From Aquatica leii (Eukaryota; Arthropoda; Insecta; Coleoptera; Lampyridae), in contig CM069433.1 of NCBI GenBank assembly GCA_035610365.1, positions 168,966,882 through 169,030,881 of the forward strand: a stretch of 64,000 bases of DNA, written 5' to 3'. How positions within the stretch are numbered: position 1 is the stretch's first letter; the number at the start of each line of letters is the position of its first letter. This document shows, in pieces, positions 1-11,921 of this stretch. A program made the position numbers and the translations under genes. The notes under the pieces are model-generated. The model worked only from the letters and a program-made list of their open reading frames with translations. It was not told the DNA's origin and ran no database searches.

Positions 1-3000
1 TTTTTTTCACTATGTATCAGCTATAAGTTATTATTTATATTTTGTTTAAATAAAATAATAAAATGAGAAATGCGGAAACTTGTCTAAAGCGGAGAATGTA
101 GCTGTTCCCGGCAATTTTCGTTTTAGGTGGTTTCAGTGTATATAAACGACTAAAGTAGTTAAATAAAAAGCAACTTGAGATCGAGATGAATACACTGCTA
201 AAGTAAACTTTAAGTAAGATCAAACACGGGCTGCCAAAATAGAATTTTTACAAATTGTGTTCATTTATCAATCTTTACAAACTGACAAAAATCAACAAAT
301 CATTTAAGGATTGATTTAAACTGAACAGAACTCGAATGCCCATTCATTATTAAGCATGTTATGAATTCTGCATAGACCATCATGAAATGAACCAACAAAA
401 GAGATGCGTAATTTTAAAGACTACTACAAAATTTAACTACAATTTAACTCGTTTATTTATTAAATATTATTATATAAACAATAAAACTCATTTGTTAAAA
501 AAATATATACGACAAAAACCTTAGCCCTGTTTTATGCCTTTTTTTACAAAATGCGACTAAAATATGCAAATAAGGAAATATGTAAAGTAATAAAAATTAA
601 CGCATATAAAACACATTTACTATTGCTATTAAATACTTATGAAATTAATACAAATATACAACAGTAAGACGTTTTTACGGCCCTACTGTATTCTACGTAC
701 GGCAATTAAAGCTAAAAATACAAGCTTTAATTCATTTCATAAAACATTTTGGCATTACGTTCAACTACTAAAGCACAATTTCGTGTGATAAATTTTCTTT
801 CTATAGAAGCTTATTTATTAAATATAATACCATTGTTAGTAGAATACACATTTAAAAACGTGATAACATCATCAAATAAAATAGAAACGAAGACTTATTA
901 AACTAATATATAAGATTTTTAGACCCTTTTCGTTGAGAAAATAGTAAAATCCTAGCGATTACATTATTTTTGAGTTGCGTGACCTAATCCTGTAAATAAA
1001 TAATAGTGGAGAGTCAGGAAGGTCTTTGTGCTTTAGTGACGTTATGTAAGAAAATAGAAAAAATATATTATGTGTAAAAGCAAGTCGGTTTATAGTAACG
1101 ACGTTATATCTTACCAGAGTAACAAACGTAATGTTGTAAAAGAAATTTAAAATTAGACGCCACAAAAGTCACTCACTCCGATTGTTTACAAAACACTAAA
1201 ACTAAAAACTTTCCGGGCGGAACTGTATATATGACCTGCACGCACCAAACTGAGTGGAAGTTTAATAAAAATAACGAAAGAAAACGGACAGTACTATTTT
1301 AGATCAGACTATTTATATACGGATAGTAATAGCCTTGTTTCTATATTCCCGTAATGTGTTTAATAGACTCAACTTGGTGTTAACGTTTTGATGAAACGAC
1401 AACCACGTTTACATACTTTTTTCTTCCTTGAAATATATTTACAATCAAAAACATCAAACTGTAATAAGCATTAATTACAATTATAATTTGTACTTTAAGA
1501 ATAAACAGCTAGTTGAGGAAAAGCGTTTGAAGTGTTGTTAAAGCATTTACTTCCGTCGATGCGATAGCTTGTATTAACAATCTAATTAGAAACCTTATGA
1601 CAGACTATCAGTTTCTCCTAGATGAGAAAATTCTCGTGGCAAAACTTTTAATACAGAAAACATGGTTCATTACAGCTGTAATTATCCTTTAGGTCGATGT
1701 AAATACAATATTAAAATAATTACGATTGTAATTAATAAAAAATAATATTAAAAAAAATATATTTTTTTTATTAAATTTGTCTACTCTGATAATAATATTA
1801 TTTTTAACTATATTTGTGAAACAAAAAAATGCTATAGAATATTTTGAATTAAGTATTTAAAAGTTTTTGTATTGCAAGTAGAAAATCAGACACAAGCATT
1901 CATATTTTTTGCTTCTATTCTATAAAAGTTACCCAGATTATTTCCAACGATAGAACACCGAACACAGAACATATAATGATATAATATCCTCCATGAGAAC
2001 AAATTTAGTAAACTTTTGAAACGAGTCTACATTTCTATAACGGCATTAATTAAAATGGAATAGAATTATTAATAACTAAGAGAAAGTTTTAAAACTTTTG
2101 CTAAAAGCTCAATTATACATTTTTAGTCGTTGTGTACATTTTAAAATTTCATCAAAAAAGTTCTTGTTTAATCTTAAATAGTTAATATGACTTTGTTGTG
2201 CTTTAAATTTTCATAATTCGCTCGTTACAAATCTTATATATTTTATGCTTTTTTAAGCACACGATTAAATTTAAACATTTTAGTTTCTGTACTCGATTAC
2301 TTTTTACTTTCTATTAACTTTAATAAATTGTTAAAGTTTAAAGTTATTTTGTAGAATTTTGTTAAAGTTTCTTAAAACAAATTTACAGTTTATTTAAGTT
2401 TGGTAATTTTATGAAATTTTATTAAATACCTACAATATTCTGCAAAAAATTATAAAATTACTACACATTAAAAAAAATTTAAAAAGATAGGCTTTAAAAA
2501 ATAAATAAAGCTTAGATAGTATAACAAGAACACTTTCCAATGCTGAACTGTGTTTTATAGAAACTATAAATGTCGACCCTGGATTTACTGTTTAAACTCA
2601 CTTTTCACTATATTTTCTTCCAAAAATTTGCGTTTTACTAACAAAAATACTCCATCTGACCATAGCAAAGATTTGAGTTTAGTACCTGATTCTATTAGTT
2701 TAAAGTTGTCATTTATTTTGCTTTTAGTTTTAAAGATTTCAAATTTGGACACTTTTAACGTAGTTTGTAATCATAAAAACACTAACCTGAATTGCTGATA
2801 TGCTAAAAATTTGTCAAATTTTTTGAACAACCCCACAAAGTTGCGTTATACTTTCCACCCACATAAAAATTAAAAAACCGAAACACCAACAAAGTCACAA
2901 ACGAGATTAATATAAAATATTAATAAAAATTTTGAAATTTTAAAATCATTTCATTATTGAAAAATTTTCGATACAATTTTAAATTTTATAATTCAAAAAC

Positions 3001-3245
3001 AAATTAAAAATTGTTGGAAATTTTTTTTAGTTAAAACATAAAACTCAATACTTTTATTACAGTTCCAGGTAATAGCAATGCGTTAGATAAAATGGAAAGG
3101 TTACGTAAATAAGATCTAAATAAACATAAATTTATTGCCACACGAAAGATATTCTAAGATCAAAACTTTTGATTATAAGTACTCTTGATATAATTTTTAG
3201 ACTAAAAACTAAAATCAAATATAGTTTTAAAAAACTAAAATAAAA
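1..3245. other. AT-rich stretch without recognisable gene
   Basis: No reading frame here resembles a known protein on either strand. The short open frames (62, 68 and 82 codons) have the low-complexity composition expected by chance in AT-rich DNA. I saw no tandem array, terminal repeat or RNA gene. Confidence 0.6.
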
Positions 3246-3680
3246 ACACGCTTTGATAGCAAACCGAACTAAAAAGTAGAAAATAATTTGTACTTATGAA
3301 GAGTTTATGATACAGCAATAGAAAGTCTGATAAACAATCATTATTAATAACCTCATAATAAAATTATAGCAAAACATAAGTTGTTAACAAAATAATTGAA
3401 TTCAGAGTAAAAAAGCGTGGGGTGCAATTTACTATATTTTCATAATTCTTCTTTTATAAATAGTTACCAATGGAATGATTGTAACATTTAATATCAAGCA
3501 CCCCTCGCTACTTTACTCTGAATTGAATTATTTTGTAAATAACTTATGTTTTGCTATAATAAATTTTATTTGGAGTTATTAATAATGATTGATTATTAGA
3601 CTTCCTATTGCTGTATCATAAGCTCTTCATAAGTAAAAATTATTTTCTACTTTTTAGTTCGGTTTGCTATCAAAGCGTGT
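3246..3680. mobile_element. Foldback element with ~180-bp inverted arms
   Basis: The left arm (3246-3425) and right arm (3498-3680) are long, almost perfect inverted repeats: the outer end ACACGCTTTGATAGCAAACC is mirrored exactly by GGTTTGCTATCAAAGCGTGT. Between them lies a 72-bp AT-rich loop (3426-3497). No coding capacity is present. This is the form of a foldback-type or MITE element mobilised by a transposase elsewhere. Flanking duplications are not clear, so the exact ends and the superfamily are open. The few differences between the arms suggest moderate age. Confidence 0.85.
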
Positions 3681-3683
3681 CAT

Positions 3684-3711
3684 GCGTTTAAATAATTGTC
3701 AATTTAAACGC
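3684..3711. repeat. Small hairpin next to foldback element
   Basis: GCGTTTAAA and TTTAAACGC form a 9-bp stem with a 10-nt loop, four bases beyond the right arm of the foldback element. It may belong to that element's true terminus or to a neighbouring repeat. Confidence 0.5.
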
Positions 3712-4738
3712 AACAGATACGAAAGCTTGCGAATTTATCCGAGGCTGACACGTACGGGTGCCCCAGAGAAGTGCCCGTATGTATACTATTTTGAAGTCAA
3801 ATCGTAATTGATAGTTATTGTAGTCAAGAGTGAGATACTTATAATACAATTTTGTGCCAGTTAAAAAAAAAAGATAAGTACATGTTTGAATGATTTGGTG
3901 CGGTCTCCAGTCGAGGCCACCTACCAGTGCAATGTGCAGCACGTTTGCGTAAAGCAGATGCTTTCTTATCACATTGACAAACATTACAGTAAATTTTCTT
4001 AGTTGAGCGATAATATTCATTTGTAAGGGACGACTTATCGTTTTTGTTTCATAATGACGATAGTACAAGACATTATAAAATTAATAACTAATAATAGTTT
4101 ACACGTTTAGAATTTAAATTTAATGCCTCAGCCTTTACTTCAAATTTGACAGATCAGTAAATATAGAAATAAAAAATAGTAATTTAAAAAAAAATCTATG
4201 AAGTATTCGTTAGATTGGATTCGTGGATTTGAAATAAATCATAGATTTTACTGTAAAAATAACGTTACGAATTTATAGCATTTAAAAAAAAATGTAAAAA
4301 GCACTCGTTATCGGCAAATCACATGAAAAATTGTAAGCTTATGCTATTTTTGGTAGCGTCAATATTCGCTTACAATTGGATAACGCTTGCCGAAAGTCAA
4401 TTAAAGACCACAATGAAAATGTTTCTCAAAATAGATACATCTTTAAATACAACACTTGATTGACTTTACCTAAAAAGTGAGCAATGTTTCTCTACATTAA
4501 AAAGAATTAAAACATTTCTACGCAATACTATGAGACAACAAACATAATTGATCTTAAATAAGTCGCGTTACTACAATAATGTCTTTTTAGACTTTTTGCG
4601 ATAATTGCGGTTTTTTAAATGACCCTCTTGTATGTTTGAACACCAGCCGCCACTGATATGTACAAATAGTTTTGTTATACACATGCTTACGCTGTGACTG
4701 CAACATTTAGCTCCTAAAACAATTAAGATTTTAGAGGT
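3712..4738. other. No recognisable feature
   Basis: A 126-codon minus-strand frame (3688-4068) is unusually long for this composition, but I recognise no domain in it and its start lies in ordinary AT-rich DNA. The rest has no repeat or RNA signal I can see. Confidence 0.4.
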
Positions 4739-6097
4739 TGTTACGTACATAAATTTAAATAATGCATTACCCTGTATATTAGGTTAATTAAAAATTACTT
4801 CTATATTTCTCGACGCCATCTATCGAGTTCGTTGGTCACTTTGTATTGAGTAGGCAACATCCGGTGACAGACCGGCATTTTCACTTTAACATCGTGCATG
4901 TTAGTACCTATGTCTGCGTGAATTGAATATCGTTTTTCAAAAATCATCCACGTGTTGGGACGCGATGGAAAATAGAAGTCTTCTGAATTAAATTGATTTC
5001 ATCCACGCAGAGTAAGTGATTTTGTTCTTTCTTTGATTAAAGGTAATTTTTATGTCTTTTTGGTTAGCGCCATGTGCTACCTCCTAACTATGGGTATTCT
5101 TATCGTCGTCTAAAATCCTCAAGGGAAAACTATAATCGGAAGCGGAAGATCATAATTACTGGATACGATTGAATTCTATTCGGAGGCCATAACTTAACCT
5201 TGATGACTATCACCTTGTTCGGAAGATCATAATTACTGGATACGATTGAATTCTATTCGGAGGCCATAACTTAACCTTGATGACTATCACCTTGTTCGGA
5301 AGATCATAATTACTGGATACGATTGAATTCTATTCGGAGGCAATAACTTAACACCACCATAGACAGAAAATTAATGTAACAGCATACGATAAGTGTCGGT
5401 TCGATTACTGTCCTTTAAATGTGTCTTTTATTTGTAGTTTGTGAGTCGCCAGGTAGACACGATTATTTTTCAGGAAGTTTAATTGCAGGACGCCAGTAGG
5501 AAAAACGTTTTTCTGAAAGTACCCTGGAATTTGGTAAGTCAATTTTTACTTATTTATGCGTTGTCGCTACGGTGTATACTCACGACTTATTATATTTGCT
5601 AATCGTACGTTCGAATTGATTTGTTACTTGTGATTGTTACCCAATTAATTTAAGTAAATGACTTATCGCTTGCTGCTTATATCCACAATCAATTATCATT
5701 ATTAATGTTACTTACTGATAAAGTTTTATACATGTTATGGTAATTACACTCTTGTTTGACGTGTAGTGTAAGTTGCCGATCCTGCTGCTATTCTCTTGTC
5801 TATATTCTCTCCAGTACCGGCTTATATTTGGCTATTTAATTGTTAATAGATTTATCTTGATAGAGTAATTAAAGTACAATTGTTGTTAACGACGTAGTTT
5901 CTTTTTTTCGTTTCTTTCAGCATTACGAACCTAACATCTTGTTACAAGTGCTAACATTCTGTTGTGAGCGGACAGAAGTCACTTTTGGGATAAGCTCTGG
6001 CGCCCTTAATTATATTTAATGTATCTATGAACCCCCTCTCTCACCGACGCTTGTGAGTTGGCCGTGCAGGTTCGTAAAATACCTAAAGCTTGTAACA
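4739..6097. mobile_element. Solo LTR, family 1, copy 1
   Basis: A 1,359-bp element starts TGTTACG, ends CTTGTAACA and is flanked on both sides by AGGT (4735-4738 and 6098-6101). TG...CA ends, a short terminal inversion and a 4-bp duplication are the signature of an LTR left after recombination between two LTRs. It shares long colinear sequence with the copy at 52659-53979 and its last ~170 bp with copies at 26066 and 29357. The last part contains an inverted pair (TTACGAACCT near 5925 against AGGTTCGTAA near 6070) and a TGGCGCCC motif. No coding capacity. A 77-bp internal repeat is annotated separately. The internal part of the parent element is not in the window. Confidence 0.92.
5143..5350. 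repeat. 77-bp tandem repeat inside solo LTR
   Basis: Units begin at 5143, 5220 and 5297 (each CGGAAGATCATAATTACTGG) with a period of exactly 77 bp, the third being partial. The units are nearly identical, so the expansion is recent relative to divergence of the LTR copies. The related LTR at 52659 has only two diverged units near 53090-53220. Confidence 0.9.
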
Positions 6098-6452
6098 AGG
6101 TAACTTTTAGTTTTTAGAAGGACGGAGAAAATCTTGAGACGACACGCGATTATCAAAGCTTTTGAAAAATTTACTTAGAAGTAGGAAAAATCAAAAAACT
6201 TGGAACTGATTGGTCATTAGTAAATATTAAAAACGCATTGTGTTCTTTAAAAAAAGTAGCAGGAATAAGCTTAATTAAGACGAGGATCATTAAAAAAAGG
6301 TCTTCAAGAGTTTCTATGGAATCTAAACTTTTATACCGATTTAATTATCCTACAAAAAAATTTTTAAGTTGAAACCTAAGAACGACATTGAACTTGCTAA
6401 TGTACCGCTAGAACATGAAATAAAACAAAAAAAACTAAATACAGTTTATTGG

Positions 6453-6578
6453 ATAATGTTATCGATCGGGTAATGTTATCACTTTATCAAAGAACAGGCC
6501 GGACGTATGCTACTACATAGAAAAAACGTCGTCTATAGTAATCATAATTTCGGTTTATGTTATCAATTTTTTTCTTAG
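6453..6578 (-). repeat. Dispersed repeat, inverted relative to 33676
   Basis: Read on the minus strand, this matches 33676-33792 closely, including AAATTGATAACATAAACCG, ATTATGATTACTATA and CTATGTAGTAGCATA, and the flanking GATAACATTACC and ATAACATTATC words. It is non-coding and could be a MITE or one end of a larger DNA element. It lies 270 bp upstream of the Tc1-like relic, but no link is proven. Confidence 0.75.
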
Positions 6579-6847
6579 GTTTGTTGCTACGAACCCTAAC
6601 ACATAAAATATTCGGCCACTTAATATTTTTTACTATATTAGAAAATTTACTATGTTACAAAAACTAAATATAATTAAATTTAATTTTTATATAGTTCTAA
6701 ACCTTTTATTATAAGATGGAATATCAAAAACATTTTTCTTACCAGGATAATTAATTGTTAATTAAATTTTGTGTAATTTTGTTGATACATAAACAATTAG
6801 AGAGCATTTATTTATGCCTTAAGTATGCTTTGTTTTCTCCTCTATCA

Positions 6848-7435
6848 GATCAATTAAACATACCAAAGTCTACAGTTGCAGAATAAATCAAAATGTTCGG
6901 AGAAACTGCAAATTTGGACGTTCGTGGAAAGAGTTCAGTGCGCCTGAGCAAAGTTTCGCCAGAGATGCAAAAATGGTTAGTAAAAATTTGTAAATCTGGC
7001 GTAAACACTGGCCTAAAAATCTATCTAAACAGAACAGTACGTACAGATAATAAATTGATAATAAATACAAATTTATTTTAACGTAACAATAGGCTAAAGA
7101 GAAGCCAAAAACAAAAAAAAGGTTAACTTAGGCTAAAAGACAAAGGATGACTAAAAAAAATTTTTTTAGTGACGAATCAAAATTTTACTATTGTCTTGGT
7201 AATTATTGAACACAACTTGTTACCGTTTTTGCCAGATTTATCTCCTCAAGCGAATTTTACATTTCAACAGGATAACGCATCTTGCCACACTGCCAAAGCC
7301 ACAAAAAATGGTTGCAGAATCACAATACTCCTCTTCTCCAATGGCCATCCAGATTTAAATGTAAGTGAAACTGTATGGCATAGAATGAAGCGAGAACAAG
7401 AAATCATCCTCAATGGAATATTGTGGTTTTAAGAT
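6848..7435 (+). pseudogene. Tc1/mariner-type transposase relic
   Basis: The N-terminal part (6848-7081) reads as a helix-turn-helix segment (SDQLNIPKSTVAE, a TAA stop at 6885, then IKMFGETANLDVRGKS) followed by SPEMQKWLVKICKSG, typical of Tc1-like DNA-binding domains. About 90 bp on, a second frame carries FFSDESKF, the usual context of the first catalytic Asp. A third frame (7169-7432) holds FTFQQDNASCHTAKA, the second Asp region, and LNVSETVWHRMK, the third acidic residue. Frame changes, stops and a missing segment between the first two Asp blocks show it is dead. In the intact family this enzyme cuts and pastes its element at TA sites. Element ends were not identified. Confidence 0.85.
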
Positions 7436-7999
7436 AAAAATTAAAGTTCTTTAAAAGCAAGAAGATGATGCCAAAGATTGTGAATGCATGGATATGATAA
7501 TCAATTGATTAAAAAATATCGTTAGAAACACTTTTGTTTAAAATTAGTAATACATATTTTTAACCTAAAAGTATTCAAGGTACTAATATACCAGTTTTGT
7601 TTCATTATAAAACGGTGTTATTACAATAATGTCTAAAATATAATTTTTTTTTGTTCTTGTAGCTGTTTATATTTTTTTGTACCAAAACTGGTAGTAAGAA
7701 TATTTACACATAATTACACTATTATTATACCTAGCACTTTTTGTCTAGCAATTAGTTATTCTGCATGAGTATTTTGCTTCTTCTGAACATTTGTAAGAAT
7801 GAACAATTATATGAGTAAGACATAAACTATGTGTAAAACAAAGAAGTAAGATTGATTGCATGCGTTATGAATAAAGTTATTATTAACTTCGACGTTTTGT
7901 CAAAACCGAATGCTGTCATTTTTGCTTCGTTTTTCATTTTTGGTTATTATTATTATTTTGCATTAATTTATTTCAAATTGTTCTTTTTAGAACAAAAAC
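7436..7999. other. Non-coding stretch, small inverted pair
   Basis: No gene is recognisable. TACCAGTTTTG (7589-7599) is mirrored by CAAAACTGGTA (7683-7693). This could be a remnant of the Tc1 element's end or chance. Confidence 0.4.
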
Positions 8000-8871
8000 A
8001 TGTCGGGTTTTATACAAGGTAAAACATTACGCTGTCAGTCTCGCCAAATAGTGCTTAATTCACTTGCATACTTTAAACAAGAAAACGATCATGGGGGGTC
8101 CTTTGGTTCCATCAACGTCTGTTCAAAAGGTAAGCTAAAGAAAGAAATAATTAATTAGCATTACAATATATTATTTACAGAAAGTCCAACTGCATTGGGA
8201 ATAAGCTTAGTTTCTGTTAGACGGATAAAATCTTAACACAAATCGAATCCGGTGTTATCAAGTCCTGAAAAGAAAAGATAACGAAAGAAAATTGTAAACT
8301 TGCCAGAATCTTCAAAAATAACTATAAGAAATACATTGTATACGATTTACACAAATAGTAAGTTCCGATGAAAACATTCTTTATAATCTTTGTAACATTA
8401 GCTAGAACAACATGTGACTGTGAATTCGTTAACTTTAAATAGAACTCTGCATGAAATCGGCTTTAAATTCAAGAAAAACAATCACCGTAGATTCTAATGG
8501 AGAAATCACGTATAGCTCTTATGAGGATAAAATTTCTAAAACGTTACATAGAAAATCTAAACAGAATTTCCCCCTGAAGTAGTTTTTATCTTTTTATGGA
8601 TGAAACTTGAATATTTACTAAAGGAAAGTATGAGTAGATCGTGGCAAGATGATAATTTAAAAAGTGTACGTAAACCTAAGAGCTACGATGGAAAACAAAC
8701 AGCACAGGAAGAAAAAAGAAATATGAAGTGGATGGACTGTTACCACAACACGGTCGCGAATTGCTACGACTACCATTCTATCATTGTGAGTTTAATGCAA
8801 TCGAATTGATATGGGCCCATACAAAGTCAAATAAACACGTTGGTAGAGACGGGTATGAAGATGTTTTATGT
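8000..8871 (+). pseudogene. Spliced IS630/Tc1-type (DDE_3) transposase relic
   Basis: Exon 1 starts at the ATG at 8000 (MSGFIQGKTLRCQSRQIVLN) and ends at a GTAAGC donor near 8131. Exon 2 follows the TTTACAG acceptor near 8180 and carries a helix-turn-helix (ALGISLVSVRRIK). A second intron runs from GTAAGT near 8359 to ACATTAG near 8401, followed by HEIGFKFKKNNHRRF. Further on, FMDETWIF-like coding (first Asp; the Trp codon is now TGA), SWQDDNLKSVRKPKSYDGK and finally PFYHCEFNAIELIWAHTK (last catalytic Glu, about 8766-8850) lie in different frames. Stops, frameshifts and loss of the central region with the second Asp make it inactive. The conserved GT-AG signals indicate it came from a spliced element gene, not a processed copy. 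Confidence 0.8.
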
Positions 8872-9017
8872 ATCAAAATTACGTTTTGTAATCTGTATAC
8901 ATGACTTTGGATTTTAAATTACTTCAATGAATGATTTGATTTCACAAAAAATGCAATGAATTTTAATAATGTTTATTTTAATATTAGTAATCTCGACTTA
9001 AGCGAACATTATTTTAA

Positions 9018-9951
9018 CCCTTATGTCAATAACCAAAAGTTTTCACGTTGTTCAATAACCGGGTACCCGGGTACCCACTCGCGTATTTTGACCTAGGATT
9101 CATTAAAACGGCAAAATTTTAATTCATAACTTTCTTCTCAAAAATTTGTACCATTGAAAATATTAGGTGTATTACAACATCTGTAAATTCTAAATGGATT
9201 TTTTTTATTTATTACTTTGTAATTTGAACAGGTTTTGTCCGACAACGGTAAATTTAGTTTTGTGTTATACTTTGAATGACATGGAATTTGTTGCATTTTT
9301 TAAATTTTAACTAAGTTGCAACAATAAGTATTTTGTTTATTATCTTGTAAAAAATACATTGTAAGAAAAAATTGAGTATATTTGCCGTTGAATGTATATT
9401 ACAAACGTCGTCACAAGAAGTCCATGCTGATATGTGTATTAGTGAAGTACTTCGCAACCAAGTATCACAAATTGAGCTAGATTCATCAGGAAGAAACAAA
9501 GTTGTTGAATCACGTTACATTTGCTACAAAGGTAACGTTAGAAAGCTAAGGAAAACTCGAAAATGCTCTTCAAACTCTAACAAACCTTTTTGCGCTGAGC
9601 ATGCAGAAACAATAAAAAATGCTATAAAATGCTATAAATAATACCATTTTATTAAATTACATTTTTTATAACATGTATTTATCTTTTTATTCTAGTTTTA
9701 ATCCGTTAAATATAAGTTTTTTATATGTGGACACCCGGGTACCCGGTTATTGAACAAGCGTATAGTCAACTTTAAAGTAATTTTTTGCTATTAAAAAAAA
9801 TTTTTTTTTTAAATTTAAATACATAAATCAATAAGAAATCGACTAAATAACGAGGAACTTGTACGGTTTGAAAATATTTTAGCGGAATTGTAAACAATCT
9901 TAGATGAAACATACAGGTGGGCACCCGGGTACCCGGTTATTGACATAAGGG
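9018..9951 (+). mobile_element. piggyBac deletion derivative, TTAA-flanked
   Basis: A 934-bp element has perfect 17-bp terminal inverted repeats (CCCTTATGTCAATAACC and its complement) and sits exactly between TTAA (9014-9017) and TTAA (9952-9955), the defining piggyBac target. Subterminal repeats built on CCGGGTACCCGG occur at about 9060-9076, 9732-9747 and 9922-9937. The inner right copy, CGGTTATTGAAC, mirrors the left inner GTTCAATAACCG. Most of the transposase is deleted and only its C-terminal part remains, so movement would need an enzyme supplied in trans. Ends and duplication look undamaged. Confidence 0.95.
9372..9641 (+). pseudogene. piggyBac transposase C-terminal remnant
   Basis: An 89-codon frame encodes Cys/His-rich sequence (RYICYKGNVRKLRKTRKC, KPFCAEHAETI, KCYK) resembling the C-terminal cysteine-rich domain of piggyBac transposases, which binds subterminal DNA near the element ends. 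The catalytic DDD core is absent. The frame ends at a TAA 310 bp before the right end of the element. The family's usual Cys pattern is partly lost (KCSSNSNKPFC has a Ser where a second Cys would be expected). A free DNA-binding remnant is possible but unproven. Confidence 0.65.
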
Positions 9952-9955
9952 TTAA

Positions 9956-11921
9956 AGGTTAAACGTGTTGTGACAGCAAAATCAAAATTCGTATAGGTAC
10001 GAACTAACCAAGCTAGCGAACACTAAATTTAACTAAGAACACGATGATGATGAAAGGACCTACTCTTATGACAAGGACTTTATAGACAACGTTACCATAT
10101 CAACCTACAGAAAATAGAAGTATTGGTAAACGAATACAAAGATAAAGAAAATATGTATAAATTTGAGCCAACAAAAAAAACTACAACAAAAATTTTCTTT
10201 AAATGAATTTCATAAAATGAGAAATAGAATCGTGGTTTACTGCATTCTTCTTAGATACAAGAGGATTTAAAACCTGATTGTGCAACAATTTCGACTGAAT
10301 GTAGTAGCGTCAAGTATTTAATAAAACTACCAGTTACATGTAACTAAAATCACCTTTACATCAGATTATAGTTTAAACATTTTGTATTTGTTGCTAATAA
10401 TAACAAATAATTAAAGAAAACTACTTTTAATATTTATTTTGGTCGTTAAGTGATTTTTTATACACACGTTTTCAAATAGTGTATACTCGTATAGTATATT
10501 ACAACATATTAAACCAGTTTGAATAACTGTATAAATGCAAGTAATAATTAAATAAACTCATATAATACATTTCAAACACAACTTTTTGTAATGTTAGTTT
10601 ATATATATAGAAACGTTCGCATTATTGAATTGCTGATGCTAACTATTGAAAACAAGTTGAATTATCACAGTTATCGTGTATGTATAACGTATTAGCTGTA
10701 AATACCATATCAGTACAAACTCTATATTTACTTTACACCGTTACAAACCATTAAATTGTGCGAAGCAATATATCTAAACAGAAGCTGTACCAAGTTAAAG
10801 AGGAATGTAAATATGCCAAACGTGGCATAATATATTGCTTTAATTATGGCATTAATAGATTCTCTAATTTGTATATTAAAAGTTTTATTAAAGCATATTT
10901 AAGGCCGTTATTAGATTGATAAATAATGAAAATAGTACTGAACGCACGTAAATATATTTTTAAATAAATATAGTTTATATTAATGCAAAGATGTAATAGT
11001 AAAATAATTTTTATCCAATAACAGCAATTTATAAAAATTATGAATAAATTATATCTAGCTAATAGACTTACGTTGGTAAATAATGCAGCATATGTATACA
11101 CACACAATTTTGTAAAACTAGCCTAGCGCATGACTGTTAATAAAAAAATTAAATAAAATGTATTATTAATACAAGCGCCAAAAGATAGAAAATCAACACC
11201 TTGTTTAGCATCAGGTTACGTTCTCCAACAAAAATCGTGTGGGAAAAGAACAATATCAGATTAAGAAATATTTTAAAACGCTGAATCTAATACAGAGCCT
11301 TCATACAGTCCCGCGCCGTACATAAAGGCAAAGTCGTGTGGTGCGCGACGGCGCCGAGGCGCCAAAAGTGCCGAAAAGCCTCAAAACTCAAAAGTAATAA
11401 AAAGATAAAGGAACAAAAAACATTGTAAAAACAAAATTGATAATGATAAAAAAACCAGTAAGGAGTTGCTAGGCTATTACATTGTTTTTTATTTGTTTAT
11501 GTTTTTATTTTTACTCTTTGATACGAGGGAACCGAATTACCTCTCGAAAATAATATATTTTCTCTATTTCGACATGAGAAGTAGAGATTCTTACACTAAA
11601 ATCCGTCTAAGAATAAGCAAATTCTTACACGAATTTTAGTAATGTTAGTTTTTTCAAAGTTGGTATCTCTGCATAGTAAGTTGACGTTACATGAAAAAGA
11701 AATCAAAAGTATTGGAATTTAACAATTGAAATTCAAATTTTGATGCCAAGATAAAATAAACACGTTTTATTAATTCAAAGTTATTTACTTATAAAGGTAT
11801 AAAGAGATAATTTCGTATGAGATTTTAGGTTAACACATAAATTTCAATATGTCAAAGTTTCCCAATGTTGTTTTAAAATTAAAATTATACGAAAAATATT
11901 AATTATTGTATCAAAATAGAG
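9956..11921. other. AT-rich stretch without recognisable gene
   Basis: No frame resembles a known protein. A short block at 11290-11360 is locally GC-rich (CCCGCGCCGTACATAAAGG and a GCGCGACGGCGCC cluster). It might be the left end of the hAT element whose transposase follows, but no matching right end was found. Confidence 0.4.

Noticed and set aside
3688-4068. 126-codon minus-strand open frame
   Set aside because: Long for this composition, but no recognisable domain, splice signal or similar copy; not enough to call a gene.
5997-6010. TGGCGCCC as a retroelement primer-binding site
   Set aside because: It lies about 100 bp inside the TSD-flanked end of the solo LTR, not just after it, and occurs inside the sister copies too.
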